From Neurospora crassa OR74A (Eukaryota > Ascomycota > Sordariomycetes > Sordariales > Sordariaceae): a stretch of DNA of 64,000 nucleotides. The stretch spans positions 1,488,001-1,552,000 of the forward strand of contig NC_026506.1 of the NCBI RefSeq assembly GCF_000182925.2. Reading direction: 5' to 3'. The notes beneath the pieces were generated by a model that was given only the letters and a program-made list of their open reading frames with translations, was not told where the DNA came from and did no database searches. The first letter of the stretch is position 1, and each line of letters begins with the position of its first letter. The translations under genes were made by a program, and so were the position numbers. This document shows positions 25,491 through 35,629 of this stretch, piece by piece.

Positions 25491-25665
25491 ATGGGTGACT
25501 GCGGCTGCTCCGGCGCTTCTTCCTGCAACTGCGGCTCTGGCTGTAAGTTTTTTTTACTCCCCCCTCCCCCGTCGCCTGTCCGATCCCATCTTCAACTACT
25601 GGTACTGGCATGGTACTAACCTTTGAAACTTTCTAGGCTCTTGCTCCAACTGCGGCAGCAAGTAA
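25491..25665 (+). CDS. cmt: Copper metallothionein, 26 aa precursor
   Basis: Exon 1 is 25491-25542 (MGDCGCSGASSCNCGSG plus the first base of Cys). The intron 25543-25636 (94 nt) starts GTAAGT and ends TTCTAG. Exon 2 is 25637-25665 (CSCSNCGSK). Seven Cys lie in CxC and CxxC-like arrangements. The 25-residue mature form is, to my knowledge, identical to the classic Neurospora crassa copper metallothionein, which binds six Cu(I) ions through its seven Cys in a thiolate cluster and resembles the N-terminal part of mammalian metallothioneins. It acts in the cytoplasm in copper storage and detoxification, and its mRNA is known to be copper-induced. No aromatic or His residue is present, as expected. 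This gene fixes the organism as Neurospora. Confidence 0.98.
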
Positions 25666-26104
25666 ATTTACCTCTCCGCACTGCTCAATGCATCCACGTA
25701 CCCGAGCGACCATGAGCTTTCTTTGAATCACTAGTCGCAGCGACAGCGCGTAAGGTTGGGAGACCTTTGGCTGCCTGACATAACCGACCGGCATACCAAC
25801 CAACGTACTTGCTTGATGGAATCTTTTCGCCTGGAGCAATGGAACGGCGACGACAAAGAGTGGTCTCTCTCTTGCTTTAGGGAAACAACGGCAGCTTTGG
25901 GTTTCGGAGTTTCCGGGGGGTTTTGTTCCTATTTCGCCATGACGCCCATTGGCACTTTCCCCCTTTGGAGAGATATGGATTAGATGAAAACAAAACAAGT
26001 CTTTTCCCTCCTTCACAGATAATATTACTCTTGAGATTATGTTTTGATTTGACTGTGATGACAACGCCCGAACTCAATGCTTATGATCCACATCCATCCT
26101 TCCA
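25666..26104. other. Convergent 3' region
   Basis: This is the 3' UTR of the metallothionein gene and the terminator region shared with the minus-strand gene that ends at 26105. Nothing else was seen. Confidence 0.5.
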
Positions 26105-28551
26105 TTAGATCACCACCTCTATCCTTTCCAACATCCTCCTCTCCACCACCTCCCCAAACCCACTCCCCATCATCTTCACCACCACCTGAACATCAGGCGG
26201 CTCCGGCACCTCTTTTTCCACCAACCTCGTCAGCGCCGCCGAGTCCCATGCAGCCCCATTTCCGTTCCCATCCGTATTACTACCAGCCACCACGGCGCTG
26301 CTGCCCACCGTCGTCTTCGCCTGCGCAATCACCCCCTTGACGTCCTTGCCGCGCCGCACCTGGCCGCCTGTGGGGACTTGGGGAGTAATGAGCGTCTCGT
26401 CCATCAGGCTCTGCCACCGCGAGAGGAACATGCCGGGGCCACACATGCTTGCTTTTTTGTTGCTGTTGACGTTGTTGCTGTTGCTGTTTCGCCTGCTGGG
26501 GGCTCGAGAACCAAAGGGGGAGCTGGCGGATAGGGAGAATTTGTCTCTCAGAGAAGAGCTTGTTGTTGTTGTTGCTGTTGCGGCTTCTGATAAGGAAGAA
26601 ATTGTGGGGGCGGTGAGGGTCATGTCGTTGAGGATGTGTTGCATTCGCTTGAGGGAGAGGTCTTCGAGGGAGGAGAGGTAGGCCGCGTGGGCGTCTGCTG
26701 CTGCGAGGACGTCGGGTTTTACTTGGGTAGGGAGGGCGGTGAAAAGCGACTGGATATCGGCGCTTAGACTTCCGGCTGCTCCCTTGCGGAGCTTGGTGTC
26801 GATTGCTTGGCTGCTACTGTCGCTTGAGGGAATGGCTGATGGTAGTGGTTGCTGCTCGGGCTGCTGACGGAACTGCGCCAGCGTCTTCTTGCAATACTCG
26901 AGGAATTCCCCCTTGATATCAGGGCAATTCTTGGCCACCTGGTGGAAAAAGTTGTAGGCCGATTGTTTATGTCTCCTAATCAAGCCGACGTAGTCCTCTA
27001 TGGAAGGAGCGCGGGTCTCGATCGTCGTTTCTGTTGTTAATGTGCTGGAGATCGCCACAGGAGAATCCTTCGCCTTGCTTGTTTCGATAAGGTCGGTTAG
27101 GAAGCTTTCTGCTGCAGAGACGTGTTCGCGAAGGTCAATATTCTGGTGAACAGCTCGTATCATGGGCTCGAAACTACCGATAAAGTCCCGTACGGCCTGG
27201 GTGAAGAGATCTGGGTTTTGCTTGCACAGAATCTTGATGATCTCATCCCGGTCTCGAATTGCAAGCAAGGTTGAGAGGTATTCCAGACATTGCTCGTGCT
27301 GTTCCTTGGACAGGGACTCCACAAGCCCACGGCGGGAATGGTTGAAGATGGTGGCAATGATGGACTCGGACCGCTTTATGCTGATGTTCCGGATCCTCAA
27401 GTGCTCTTCCCTCGACTTGGCGACGTACTTTTTGATGACTGCGATATGGACCTTAGAGGGACCACCCTTGGCCTTTTCTATCCGTTCAGCGGTCTTCCGG
27501 AACTCTGCCATGTCCCACGACAAGACCAGTGAAATGATTCTACGCCTATTAGTATTGGACTGCCATCTGCATGAAAACTGTAGGTACTTGCCTCTGTAAG
27601 AGATTCATGCCATCATCCGCATTTTGTGTCAGCCCAAGCCAGTTAGTGAGGCCTCCAATACTCATTTTGGCCAGGAGGAGCTTCGTGATCCCATTGATCA
27701 TGCTGGCTGCATTTCCAATTCGAAAAGTTTGTTTGATGGCCGAATAAGGTACCATCTTGTGTACGCTCGCCACCATCTGTAACAGATAAGACCCTTCGGG
27801 GGAGAGGACGAATACATGGTGCATGAACGTCGCAAGGCTGAAAAGGTAGATTAGTTAAAAGGAAACAAAAGGGTGAAATCAAGAGCAGCATCACATACTG
27901 AAGGATAATATAGTCCACAGCAGTCTGCACGGCGAGTGAATGGCCTTCGATGTCGGGTTTTTCTGCTATACGATCAAACAACGTTTCAACGAGACTTCCG
28001 TAGACGAGTTCGTGCAATACGTCTTCCCAAGCGCGCACAAGGTCTTGTGCTTTCGACCTGTCATAGTGACCGTTTAGGTCCCTGGGTGACCCCTTGGGAA
28101 GACCACCGATAAGACCCCGGGAAACAGCTTCGTGAATGACCGAGGCAGCAGTGGCCAGGGTTTTCCTACTACCCAAAGACCCTTTGTCATAGCTCTCGGA
28201 CAGGTTTGCTTCCCCAAATTTGGTCATAATTCCTTGGAACTCGAGTGGCCAGAAATCAGTTGGAAGATCGCGAACTCCTGGCACCGGAAGGACAATGGCG
28301 CGCAGCAGGGTTGCCAGAAGCGGAACCGAAGACTCTTTCTTGATGACGGGCTCGGAGGCACCCTCTATCGAGGACGCAAAGGGATAGCCATATTTGGAAA
28401 TAGCGTCCGGATTCTTGAAACATTCCACTTCGGAATATGTCCCATAATGTGTGAGAATGTCGAACAAGGCATGTAGTTGAAGCGCGGTAAGGGTGTCTGG
28501 AGTGGCTGAGGCTGATGGCGGACAGATACTGGAGCTTTCGCTTCTTGTCAT
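26105..28551 (-). CDS. PXB / DUF3818 domain protein, 777 aa
   Basis: Exon 1 is 27899-28551, intron 1 27838-27898 (GTATGT...TTTCAG) and exon 2 27592-27837. Intron 2, 27540-27591, starts GCAAGT instead of GT; its end CGTAG lies ~10 nt after the branch-like TACTAAT. Exon 3 is 26105-27539. The N-terminus (residues ~20-150, LTALQLHALFDILTHYG) matches the PX-associated PXB domain. The middle (residues ~215-500) resembles the helical DUF3818 region of yeast Ypr097w. In that family a phosphoinositide-binding PX domain usually lies between the two; I see none here, so this may be the PX-less branch. The Ser/Asn-rich C-terminal third is mostly disordered. The likely role is at endosomal or other membranes, from the family only. 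Confidence 0.8.
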
Positions 28552-30848
28552 GGTGGAAAGAGCGAAGGTGTTTGGTTTTGTCCTGAATAAGCCTACTATT
28601 ACGTAGATGGGTAGAGGCAGTATTTAATGGTTGAGGTAGATTCTAGGGTGTGATAGGTTGGAGTCCAAATGATGGTCGAGTTATCTCGTCAAGTCGTTGA
28701 AAGTCTGGGCCTCGAACTTTGGATGGGAGTTCGGACGGCGTTGCAAGGATCAGCTGGTCGGCCTTTGCCGTGGGGTATCTCGAGGTTATTAGGTTGCTTT
28801 TCTTGGCATAGACGTAGCCGAAAGAGTGGAAAGAAAAGAACCAAGAAAGAACGGAATATGAGAAGGTAGCTGAGAACACTTGATGTATACCAGCGGTATC
28901 CGGGGAGACGGTGACAAGTGTTGATGATGCTTAGTTCCGACTTTGGAGGGCTTAGGGGAAGTCGGGCTGGGGCTAGTCTTGATCCATTGCCGTGACGTCA
29001 GATATTGTACACCGCATCCAGTGGCTCAATATCGCAAGCATTTGTTTATAGTCCCAAGCGCTTGAACCTCAGGCAATGTAAGGAGAACTCATCCCCGATT
29101 CAGCCGCTTCACTTCCATGACGATTTCCAAACCTCAAAAGAATTGCACCTGGCGGCAGGCTGAGGTGTCTGGCTCGAGTCCGAGGAAGCTGAACGGACGG
29201 CCCTCATGCATGATTGTCACATGCGTTTCTTAGCTTCACATGCACGTCCTCTTTCTTTTGATCTAGGGCGTGGGATGGGGCAGGGGGCATTACTAGATAT
29301 AACTGTGAACAGATTCAGGATCATCCAAACAGAAAGGGATCAAAGTGCGGTAAGGCCGTCGAACCGTTCAGTCGGACCATTGATGGGACACGCCGCAGGT
29401 TCGTAGCAACTGAAAGTAGCCATCTAGTATACCTCTAGGAAGCAAATCCCAGGCGTCTCGGGCCTATAAATCGATGCAGTCCAAGCGTCGGGTCCGGGCC
29501 GTGTTGGCATACCCGGTACGTTAGGGACTACGCTTACCTATAAGGTAGAGAGAGAACCCTACCCCTTTCAACTTGGGTACTAGTTTTTGCGTCGGCGATG
29601 TATGCCATCCTGCTTGAACGTCTTCTCATGGGTGTTCCTCAGACCGACAGACTTACATACTATCAACCTGCAATTATTGCATCGACTTCCAAGGAACCAC
29701 CGTGTCGGCGAGACTATCGAAGGACCGGCGTTATCTGAAGTTCAAAGAAGCTGAATTCGGCGATGAGCATCTGGGTGGTGCCACACGCGCGTGTGAATGA
29801 TATGCCTTCAACAACAAGTTGTCGTCCATTTCAGTGGGATGGATCAAACCTTTGATCGATTTCAAAGAGATATGGTTTGGGCGAGGAGAGGTGGTAGTAT
29901 CATGTATCGCCGAGGTGGAAGTACACGACAGTGTCAACATGGAACCGTCAAAAACATTGGTCGAACGTTTGTTGTTATTTACTATGCGATTGCTTTTTAG
30001 ACACATAAATAAAAAGTCCTGAAGTACCTCTACGATGACATTGATGCAGAAAGTCAGTCGCTTTCGCTTTCAGCACGAGGTTGTGCCATGTGAGTCTGGG
30101 TTGGATTTAGGTAAAAGTTCCCCGCACCCGTGTCAAGCTCGACGGCGGGCGGCTTGGCAATAACCAGGCAACGGGCAGGCGGTAGGACTGGGCGAGAAAA
30201 GGCTTGTGTGGTCGAAGTAGGTCCTGTCCTGGGCAACCAGCTGCTGGAGCACAGCAACAGCCTGCCATTCGCGGCATTCTGTGCTGAGCTGCCCGCCCAC
30301 GCGCTCAAGGTTCACAACAATTGAACCAACGGACATCAACGGCTACTGGACAGACAATCTCCCGCTTCCCCACCCCTCATCGCCCTCTTAGTTCATCCTT
30401 CAAAGTTCCAATCCAATTCCCACACATCATCACGCATTTCCCGCCATCGACACAAAGGCGCCCTCAATAGGTACCCACGCGTAGCTGCTTACAGACGCCG
30501 GTTCCGAATTGATGAAGCTACACCTTTGTCCAGCCCCTCGCTCTCCGCCCCTCGTGTTTCCCCCTCTCTCTTCACCCAAGGTCGTGTCGGCACCGCCTTG
30601 AGAGCTTGCTGCCTACGAGTCGTCCTCTGACCCATCTTTCAGCGAGACAAGTCAAAAGTCTTGGCGGGGCGGCGCGTAGCCGAGTTCAGACATAGCAAGC
30701 CATCCACCACCGCGGGCCATTGCGTCGAGTCACCCTGCACCGGGGGTCCAAACCACAGCGCGACCAGTCTGACGATCCCAATTCGAGCACAGCCGAGATC
30801 CATATCCTCACACGCACCGAAGCAGATACTGGACAGCCAACCGAGACA
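28552..30848. other. Divergent intergenic region (2.3 kb)
   Basis: This contains the pyrimidine-rich leader of the minus-strand PXB gene (about 28552-28900), a CRE-like TGACGTCA at about 28993-29000, and the C-rich leader of the plus-strand coiled-coil gene (about 30340-30848). No gene was recognised between them. Confidence 0.5.
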
Positions 30849-32633
30849 ATGTCAACCACCGACACAGAGGAATCGCAACTACAGCCAGCACAGCTGCTGG
30901 TAGACGCCATGTCCAACGACCGTCGTTTCGGCCTCATCCAAGACCCGGCACTAATATCAGAGGACGACGACATGCGCAATCCGTCATCACCGGAAACGAT
31001 ACCCTCCACCCAGGTCGCTGACACGCCGGATGAAGTCGATAACGGTCCTTCGGGGTTCAGGTTGCGGGTCAACGAAGAGGGTCCTGTCGATACTATCATT
31101 CCCTCGTCTGTGACCCCCCCGCCTTCTTCACAGATGCCCAACGCCGCCGGGACGGGGGCGGCCACCTCGTTAGCTTTTGCAAGCTCACAGCGTTCTGGGT
31201 ATTTCTCCCCTCCCGCGACAACGGGTATTTTTGGAAGCAAGAGGGAAGCCAATACTGCTCTGGAGTTCAATCCACCCGCGTCGCAAGAGATTGCCGACGC
31301 GTCTATTGACAAGCTTCGCAGCATGCTGCAGACGTGCATTGCGGAGAATGCCAAGCTGAAGATGGAGACCGCCCATCACAAATTGCAATACAACTTGCTT
31401 AGCCTCCAGGCCGACGAAGATATGAAGCGCGCGGCTGTCGAACACGAGATGACTCGCCGGGAGGTTGAAGCGCTCAGAGTGGCCGAACACACACGACAGG
31501 CACGACGCGACCTCGATGCTGCTTCGGAAACCCAGCAGACAAAGTTCATGCAACTGAAGGCCTTGTACGATCAAAGGGTGGAAGAGGTGGATTTCCTGAA
31601 CCGAAAACTCAAGGCTGCCAGAAAAATTATACAGCAGAAGGAGGACGAAAACATCAGTCTCTGCGATGAACGGGAACTTCTTTTAAACCGAATTCGTGAG
31701 AACCGCCAACACTTCCAGATTCTATGCAGTCCCGGAGGCATGTTCCATGGCGCGACAATAGGGAGGCAGACAGTTGCGGTTACCGCGCCTTCTCAACCGC
31801 CACACCACACTCCACCTCGGCCGACACCTCGAACCGTCTATCGGGAAGCTCAGGCTCGCGCCGACAAGGACCACAGCAAAGGCAACTTTACCATGCTTCT
31901 TCAAGCTATCGACCAGGAAAATACCAGTACCCCGTCGACACCTCAGGGGTTGTCTCACAACGCTGCCAGGCATACGCGAAATGCTCAGTCCATGTCGTCC
32001 CTTCCTACCACCCCAACACAGCGCCTGCGTGGTGAGACAGGCGGACTTCTGCCATCTGTTGATCTGGTGCCACAAACCGAGCCCCCGTACCGTCCCAACC
32101 GATATGTGCCTGAGACACCTGTTCGATCTGCGACCCGAGACCGACGCAGGAGCCGGGAAAGCACAATCTCGGCCGAAGATAACGAGGAGCTCGCTCGCCA
32201 GGCTCTCCAGTCAGTAGCAGCCGCTTCCTTTGCCTCCCGTAGCTCGCAGCACCAGTTGGGTCCTATGCAACGAAACCCGACCAATGAGGAAGAAGAGGAA
32301 GCCTTTGAGAGCCAGGCCAGCCAAGCTGCGACGCAGATGCTTCGTCGTGACCCCCGAGAGAGCTTTGAGGTAGCCAGCTCGGTTGAGCACTCGCGGAACG
32401 GCACGCCAGCGCCAGCGGATAAGACCGCAAAGCTGCAGGCGAAGCTGTTCGGCGGGCTCAATAAGAGTGGGGTGTCGAGCGGCGAGAAGCGCAAGTTTGC
32501 CGGACACGGTGACCCAATAGAAGAGTTCTCACTGCGGGATAGGTTGAGCCCGACGAAGAAGCTGAGGACCGTTGGGGGACTGCGCGATCCGAGCAAGGTT
32601 GGACTTGGGATCCAGTACAGCCAAGACGCATAG
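30849..32633 (+). CDS. Coiled-coil protein, unknown, 594 aa
   Basis: This is a single exon. The frame is open further upstream, but 30849 is its first ATG (context GACAATGTC). The N-terminal ~150 residues are acidic, Ser/Pro-rich and probably disordered. Residues ~150-300 form a long coiled coil (IDKLRSMLQTCIAENAKLKME ... RRDLDAASETQQTKFMQLK). The C-terminal half has many SP/TP sites and Arg-rich segments (ATRDRRRSRES), and ends with a conserved-looking block (FSLRDRLSPTKKLRTVGGLRDPSKVG). Similar fungal proteins are often wrongly named FAD-dependent oxidoreductase-like; no nucleotide-binding motif is visible. The SP/TP sites and basic clusters suggest a nuclear or cell-cycle-regulated protein, which is inference. 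Confidence 0.8.
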   Translation: MSTTDTEESQLQPAQLLVDAMSNDRRFGLIQDPALISEDDDMRNPSSPETIPSTQVADTPDEVDNGPSGFRLRVNEEGPVDTIIPSSVTPPPSSQMPNAAGTGAATSLAFASSQRSGYFSPPATTGIFGSKREANTALEFNPPASQEIADASIDKLRSMLQTCIAENAKLKMETAHHKLQYNLLSLQADEDMKRAAVEHEMTRREVEALRVAEHTRQARRDLDAASETQQTKFMQLKALYDQRVEEVDFLNRKLKAARKIIQQKEDENISLCDERELLLNRIRENRQHFQILCSPGGMFHGATIGRQTVAVTAPSQPPHHTPPRPTPRTVYREAQARADKDHSKGNFTMLLQAIDQENTSTPSTPQGLSHNAARHTRNAQSMSSLPTTPTQRLRGETGGLLPSVDLVPQTEPPYRPNRYVPETPVRSATRDRRRSRESTISAEDNEELARQALQSVAAASFASRSSQHQLGPMQRNPTNEEEEEAFESQASQAATQMLRRDPRESFEVASSVEHSRNGTPAPADKTAKLQAKLFGGLNKSGVSSGEKRKFAGHGDPIEEFSLRDRLSPTKKLRTVGGLRDPSKVGLGIQYSQDA

Positions 32634-33782
32634 TGTTGAGATTGTTGGCTCGCTTGCATTACGCCTCAACACCGACGTTTGATATCTTAGTTTTTGCTTT
32701 CTGTCGTCCCAATTTTGGCTGATGTTGGATTATCGCTTTGGATTATGAAGAATGTTGGGCCGGTTTGAGAGCATTGTCGGCTTGAAATCGTTATGTATGG
32801 TGTATTGCCTCACGGGAATCTCTGCAGAGGAATGATGCATTTGCCAGGTGGGAAGAAAAGGGACATGAGGACAGTCAGCTTCGCCCTACAACATGGTATG
32901 AAGAACGGGCTGTTGAATGCAGCAAACGAGAGCATATCCTTCTGTACAGTCAGTCATTGTTGGACGAGGGTGTATTGAGTTTCAAGTTCTCCTCCTCTGG
33001 GGTCAGAAATCGTTGCTATTTGTTTGCCCCATGTTGTTCTACCCCTGGTTTTCTGTTGATGTCACTGCGTCTTGGCTTTAGCCAACGCTTTGTTCACTCT
33101 TATCAGGCCGATACGCAAATTCCTTTCTGTCCACTTCTTGATCACTATGCTTTTCGATGTTGCTATGCGGTAGATTCGTAGTGCACGGGAAACTTCAACA
33201 GGAGGCTAAAAGTGGGACTATAGATCTTCCCCCCGGGCTCACTGCTGCCGAGTTACATTGCCGCCGCTGAACCCCCCAAGGTCCCTTTGACCCCACTGCC
33301 GGGCGTGTCATCTCCACTGGAGTTCCCCATTTTCCCCATGATTCCTCCATTCCCGACCTTGGAACCCGGCGTGTAAGAGGGCCTCGAGGGTGACAACCTC
33401 TCCCACCGTGCTCCGTTCGGTTGTCCAGCGCGACGGGCGGGCAACGGGTCGCTCTCCGATCTCGTCCTTGTTAATCCGGCGGTGTTCGGATGCTCGGTTC
33501 TTCCTTTCCTTTTATCCTAACAGTTTTCCCGTCGTTCTGTTGTTACTCATCTTCTCTTCTCTGCTTCGAAGTCTTTGCTCGCCAGTCTTTGCATTGTTTC
33601 GTGATACCCTCAGTTTTGTCTCATCTACATACCTATACCCGGTAACTAGTGTAGCGTATTAGCTAGCCGTCTTCACCCTTAACAAAGCACAGCACACGAA
33701 CAGCAACTGAAACGGGTGCGCCTTACCAAGCAAATCACCAACGACAAGTCAACTAAACCCGCCAACCACCAAATCAATCACA
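32634..33782. other. Intergenic, promoter of the thiolase gene
   Basis: This is the 3' UTR of the coiled-coil gene followed by the leader of the thiolase gene. The last ~120 bases are A/C-rich (CAAATCACCAACGAC). No other gene was seen. Confidence 0.5.
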
Positions 33783-35045
33783 ATGGGCGTCCTACCAAAA
33801 GGCCTCTCCTCCGTCCTAGCCAAAGCGCCCACTGACGTCGTCATCCTCTCCTCTCTCCGCACCCCCATCACCCGCTCCTACAAGGGTCACCTCAAGGATG
33901 CCTACCCGGAAGAGCTCCTCTCCGTCGTCCTGCGCGCCACCCTCGACAAAGTTCCTGAGCTCAACCCATCCAAAATCGAAGACGTCGCCGTCGGCGTCGT
34001 CCTCTCCGAGCTTGGCGGCTCCAAAGCCGCCCGCATGGCCCTGAACCACGTCGGCTTTGACTCTTCGTCTACCTCTCTCTACACCGTCAACCGCGCCTGC
34101 TCCTCCTCACTGCAAGCCATCGCCTCCATCGCGGCCTCGATCCGCACCGAGGCTATCGATGTCGGCATCGGCGCCGGCATGGAGAGCATGACGCGCAACT
34201 ACGGCTCGCGCGCGATCCCGACTTCGTACTGGCCTGCTCTCAAGGAGAGCCCTGTCAAGGACGCGCGGGACTGCGTCATGCCCATGGGTTTGACTTCGGA
34301 AAACGTCGCGAGCCGGTATGGTGTCTCGCGCGAGGACCAGGATGCGTTTGCCGTCAAGTCGCACCAGTTGGCTGCGCAGGCGCGCGCTGAGGGCCGGTTC
34401 AAGGAGGAAATCGTTCCGGTGACGACGCAGTATCAGGAGGTCGACAAGGCCGGGAACAAGGTGGGCGAACCGCAAACGGTCACGGTCACGGAGGACGACG
34501 GCATCAGGCCGACGGCGTCGCTGGAGGGCATGGCGAAGCTGAAGCCTGCTTTCAAGCCGGACGGCGCCAGCACGGCGGGTAATTCGAGCCAGGTCAGCGA
34601 TGGTGCGGCGGCGACGCTGTTGATGAGGAGGAGCACGGCCACGGCGTTGGGATTGGGAGACCGCATTATCGGCAAGTTTGTGGCTGCCAACACGGTGGGG
34701 TGCAAGCCGGATGAGATGGGCATCGGCCCCGCGGTGGCTATCCCCAAGTTGTTGGGCCAGCTGGGGTTGGAGAACAAGGACGTCGATAGGTGGGAGATCA
34801 ACGAGGCTTTTGCCAGTCAGGCGATCTACTGCTTGAGGGAGCTGGGGCTTGAGGAGGCTTGGAAGGATGGTAAGGTTAACCCGGATGGTGGTGCGATTGC
34901 TTTGGGTCACCCCTTGGGCGCCACTGGTGCGAGAATGGTGAGCACTCTGTTGCATGGTCTCGGAAGGACGGGTGGTGAGGTGGGTGTGGTCAGCATGTGT
35001 GTTGGTACTGGCATGGGCATGGCTGGTGTCTTTGTTAGGGAGTAA
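33783..35045 (+). CDS. Type I 3-ketoacyl-CoA thiolase, 420 aa
   Basis: An uninterrupted frame begins at CACAATGGGC. It is full length for the thiolase family. The nucleophilic Cys is C106 in NRACSSSLQA. NEAFA (340-344), His376 in GHPLGATGARM and Cys406 in CVGTGMG complete the active site. The enzyme cleaves 3-ketoacyl-CoA with CoA to acetyl-CoA and a shortened acyl-CoA, the last step of beta-oxidation. It resembles the peroxisomal FOX3/POT1 class more than biosynthetic acetoacetyl-CoA thiolase. However, the N-terminus (MGVLPKGLSSVLAKAPTDV) lacks the RLx5HL-type PTS2 of Fox3, and the C-terminus (VFVRE) is not a PTS1. Compartment is therefore open; a paralogue outside peroxisomes is possible. 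Third-position GC is high, suggesting strong expression. Confidence 0.9.
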   Translation: MGVLPKGLSSVLAKAPTDVVILSSLRTPITRSYKGHLKDAYPEELLSVVLRATLDKVPELNPSKIEDVAVGVVLSELGGSKAARMALNHVGFDSSSTSLYTVNRACSSSLQAIASIAASIRTEAIDVGIGAGMESMTRNYGSRAIPTSYWPALKESPVKDARDCVMPMGLTSENVASRYGVSREDQDAFAVKSHQLAAQARAEGRFKEEIVPVTTQYQEVDKAGNKVGEPQTVTVTEDDGIRPTASLEGMAKLKPAFKPDGASTAGNSSQVSDGAAATLLMRRSTATALGLGDRIIGKFVAANTVGCKPDEMGIGPAVAIPKLLGQLGLENKDVDRWEINEAFASQAIYCLRELGLEEAWKDGKVNPDGGAIALGHPLGATGARMVSTLLHGLGRTGGEVGVVSMCVGTGMGMAGVFVRE

Positions 35046-35629
35046 GTTTGGCATTGTGTAGAGACTCGTATATATGCTGGTGCGTCTTTTATGCATGGTA
35101 ATGATGGTATCGACAGGTAGATCCATTTCGGAAGCTGAGCCATATCAGTAGATGTGTATTTCTGAGGTCGGTTGCTCCTAGGCAAAGTCCCCACGAAACG
35201 AGCTTAAGAACACTGTGAATCCCTTCCTCAGCGGTTTCATTCATGTCATGGAATTTATTGTATCTACTTGCATCTCGCAAATATGTCTTTGGTGCGCAAG
35301 GCTAAGAGTAAAAGCCAGGCAGCATCATATCCTGGGGTATCATATCCTCCCCCTCCCTTCCGTCTATGTCCCACGTCATACTCCCAGAATATTTCCCGAA
35401 CAAACATCATGCCCCGTTGCATAGATGAGTCGAGTTCCAACCTACTTCAATCCTACCTTTGGGGCTCCCGTCGCTGAAGCCTGACTTCAGCCGCAGCCAG
35501 GTACCGAATTGAATGCATCCAAATCAGCCAGATGCCAACTAAACCCAGAAACCTCAAGAGAATTTTCAACCCCAGCATGTCCTGACAGTCATTCCAGATT
35601 CCTCTTCTTTGTCTACCAAGTCTTCTTTC
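35046..35629. other. Convergent 3' region
   Basis: The 3' UTRs of the thiolase gene (plus) and the GTPase gene (minus) meet here. Nothing else was seen. Confidence 0.5.

Noticed and set aside
34107-35126. 339-codon open frame antisense to the thiolase gene
   Set aside because: Strong C/G-ending codon use of the thiolase gene removes stop codons from the opposite strand. The antisense product is Arg/Leu-rich with no domain, while the sense strand has a full catalytic set.
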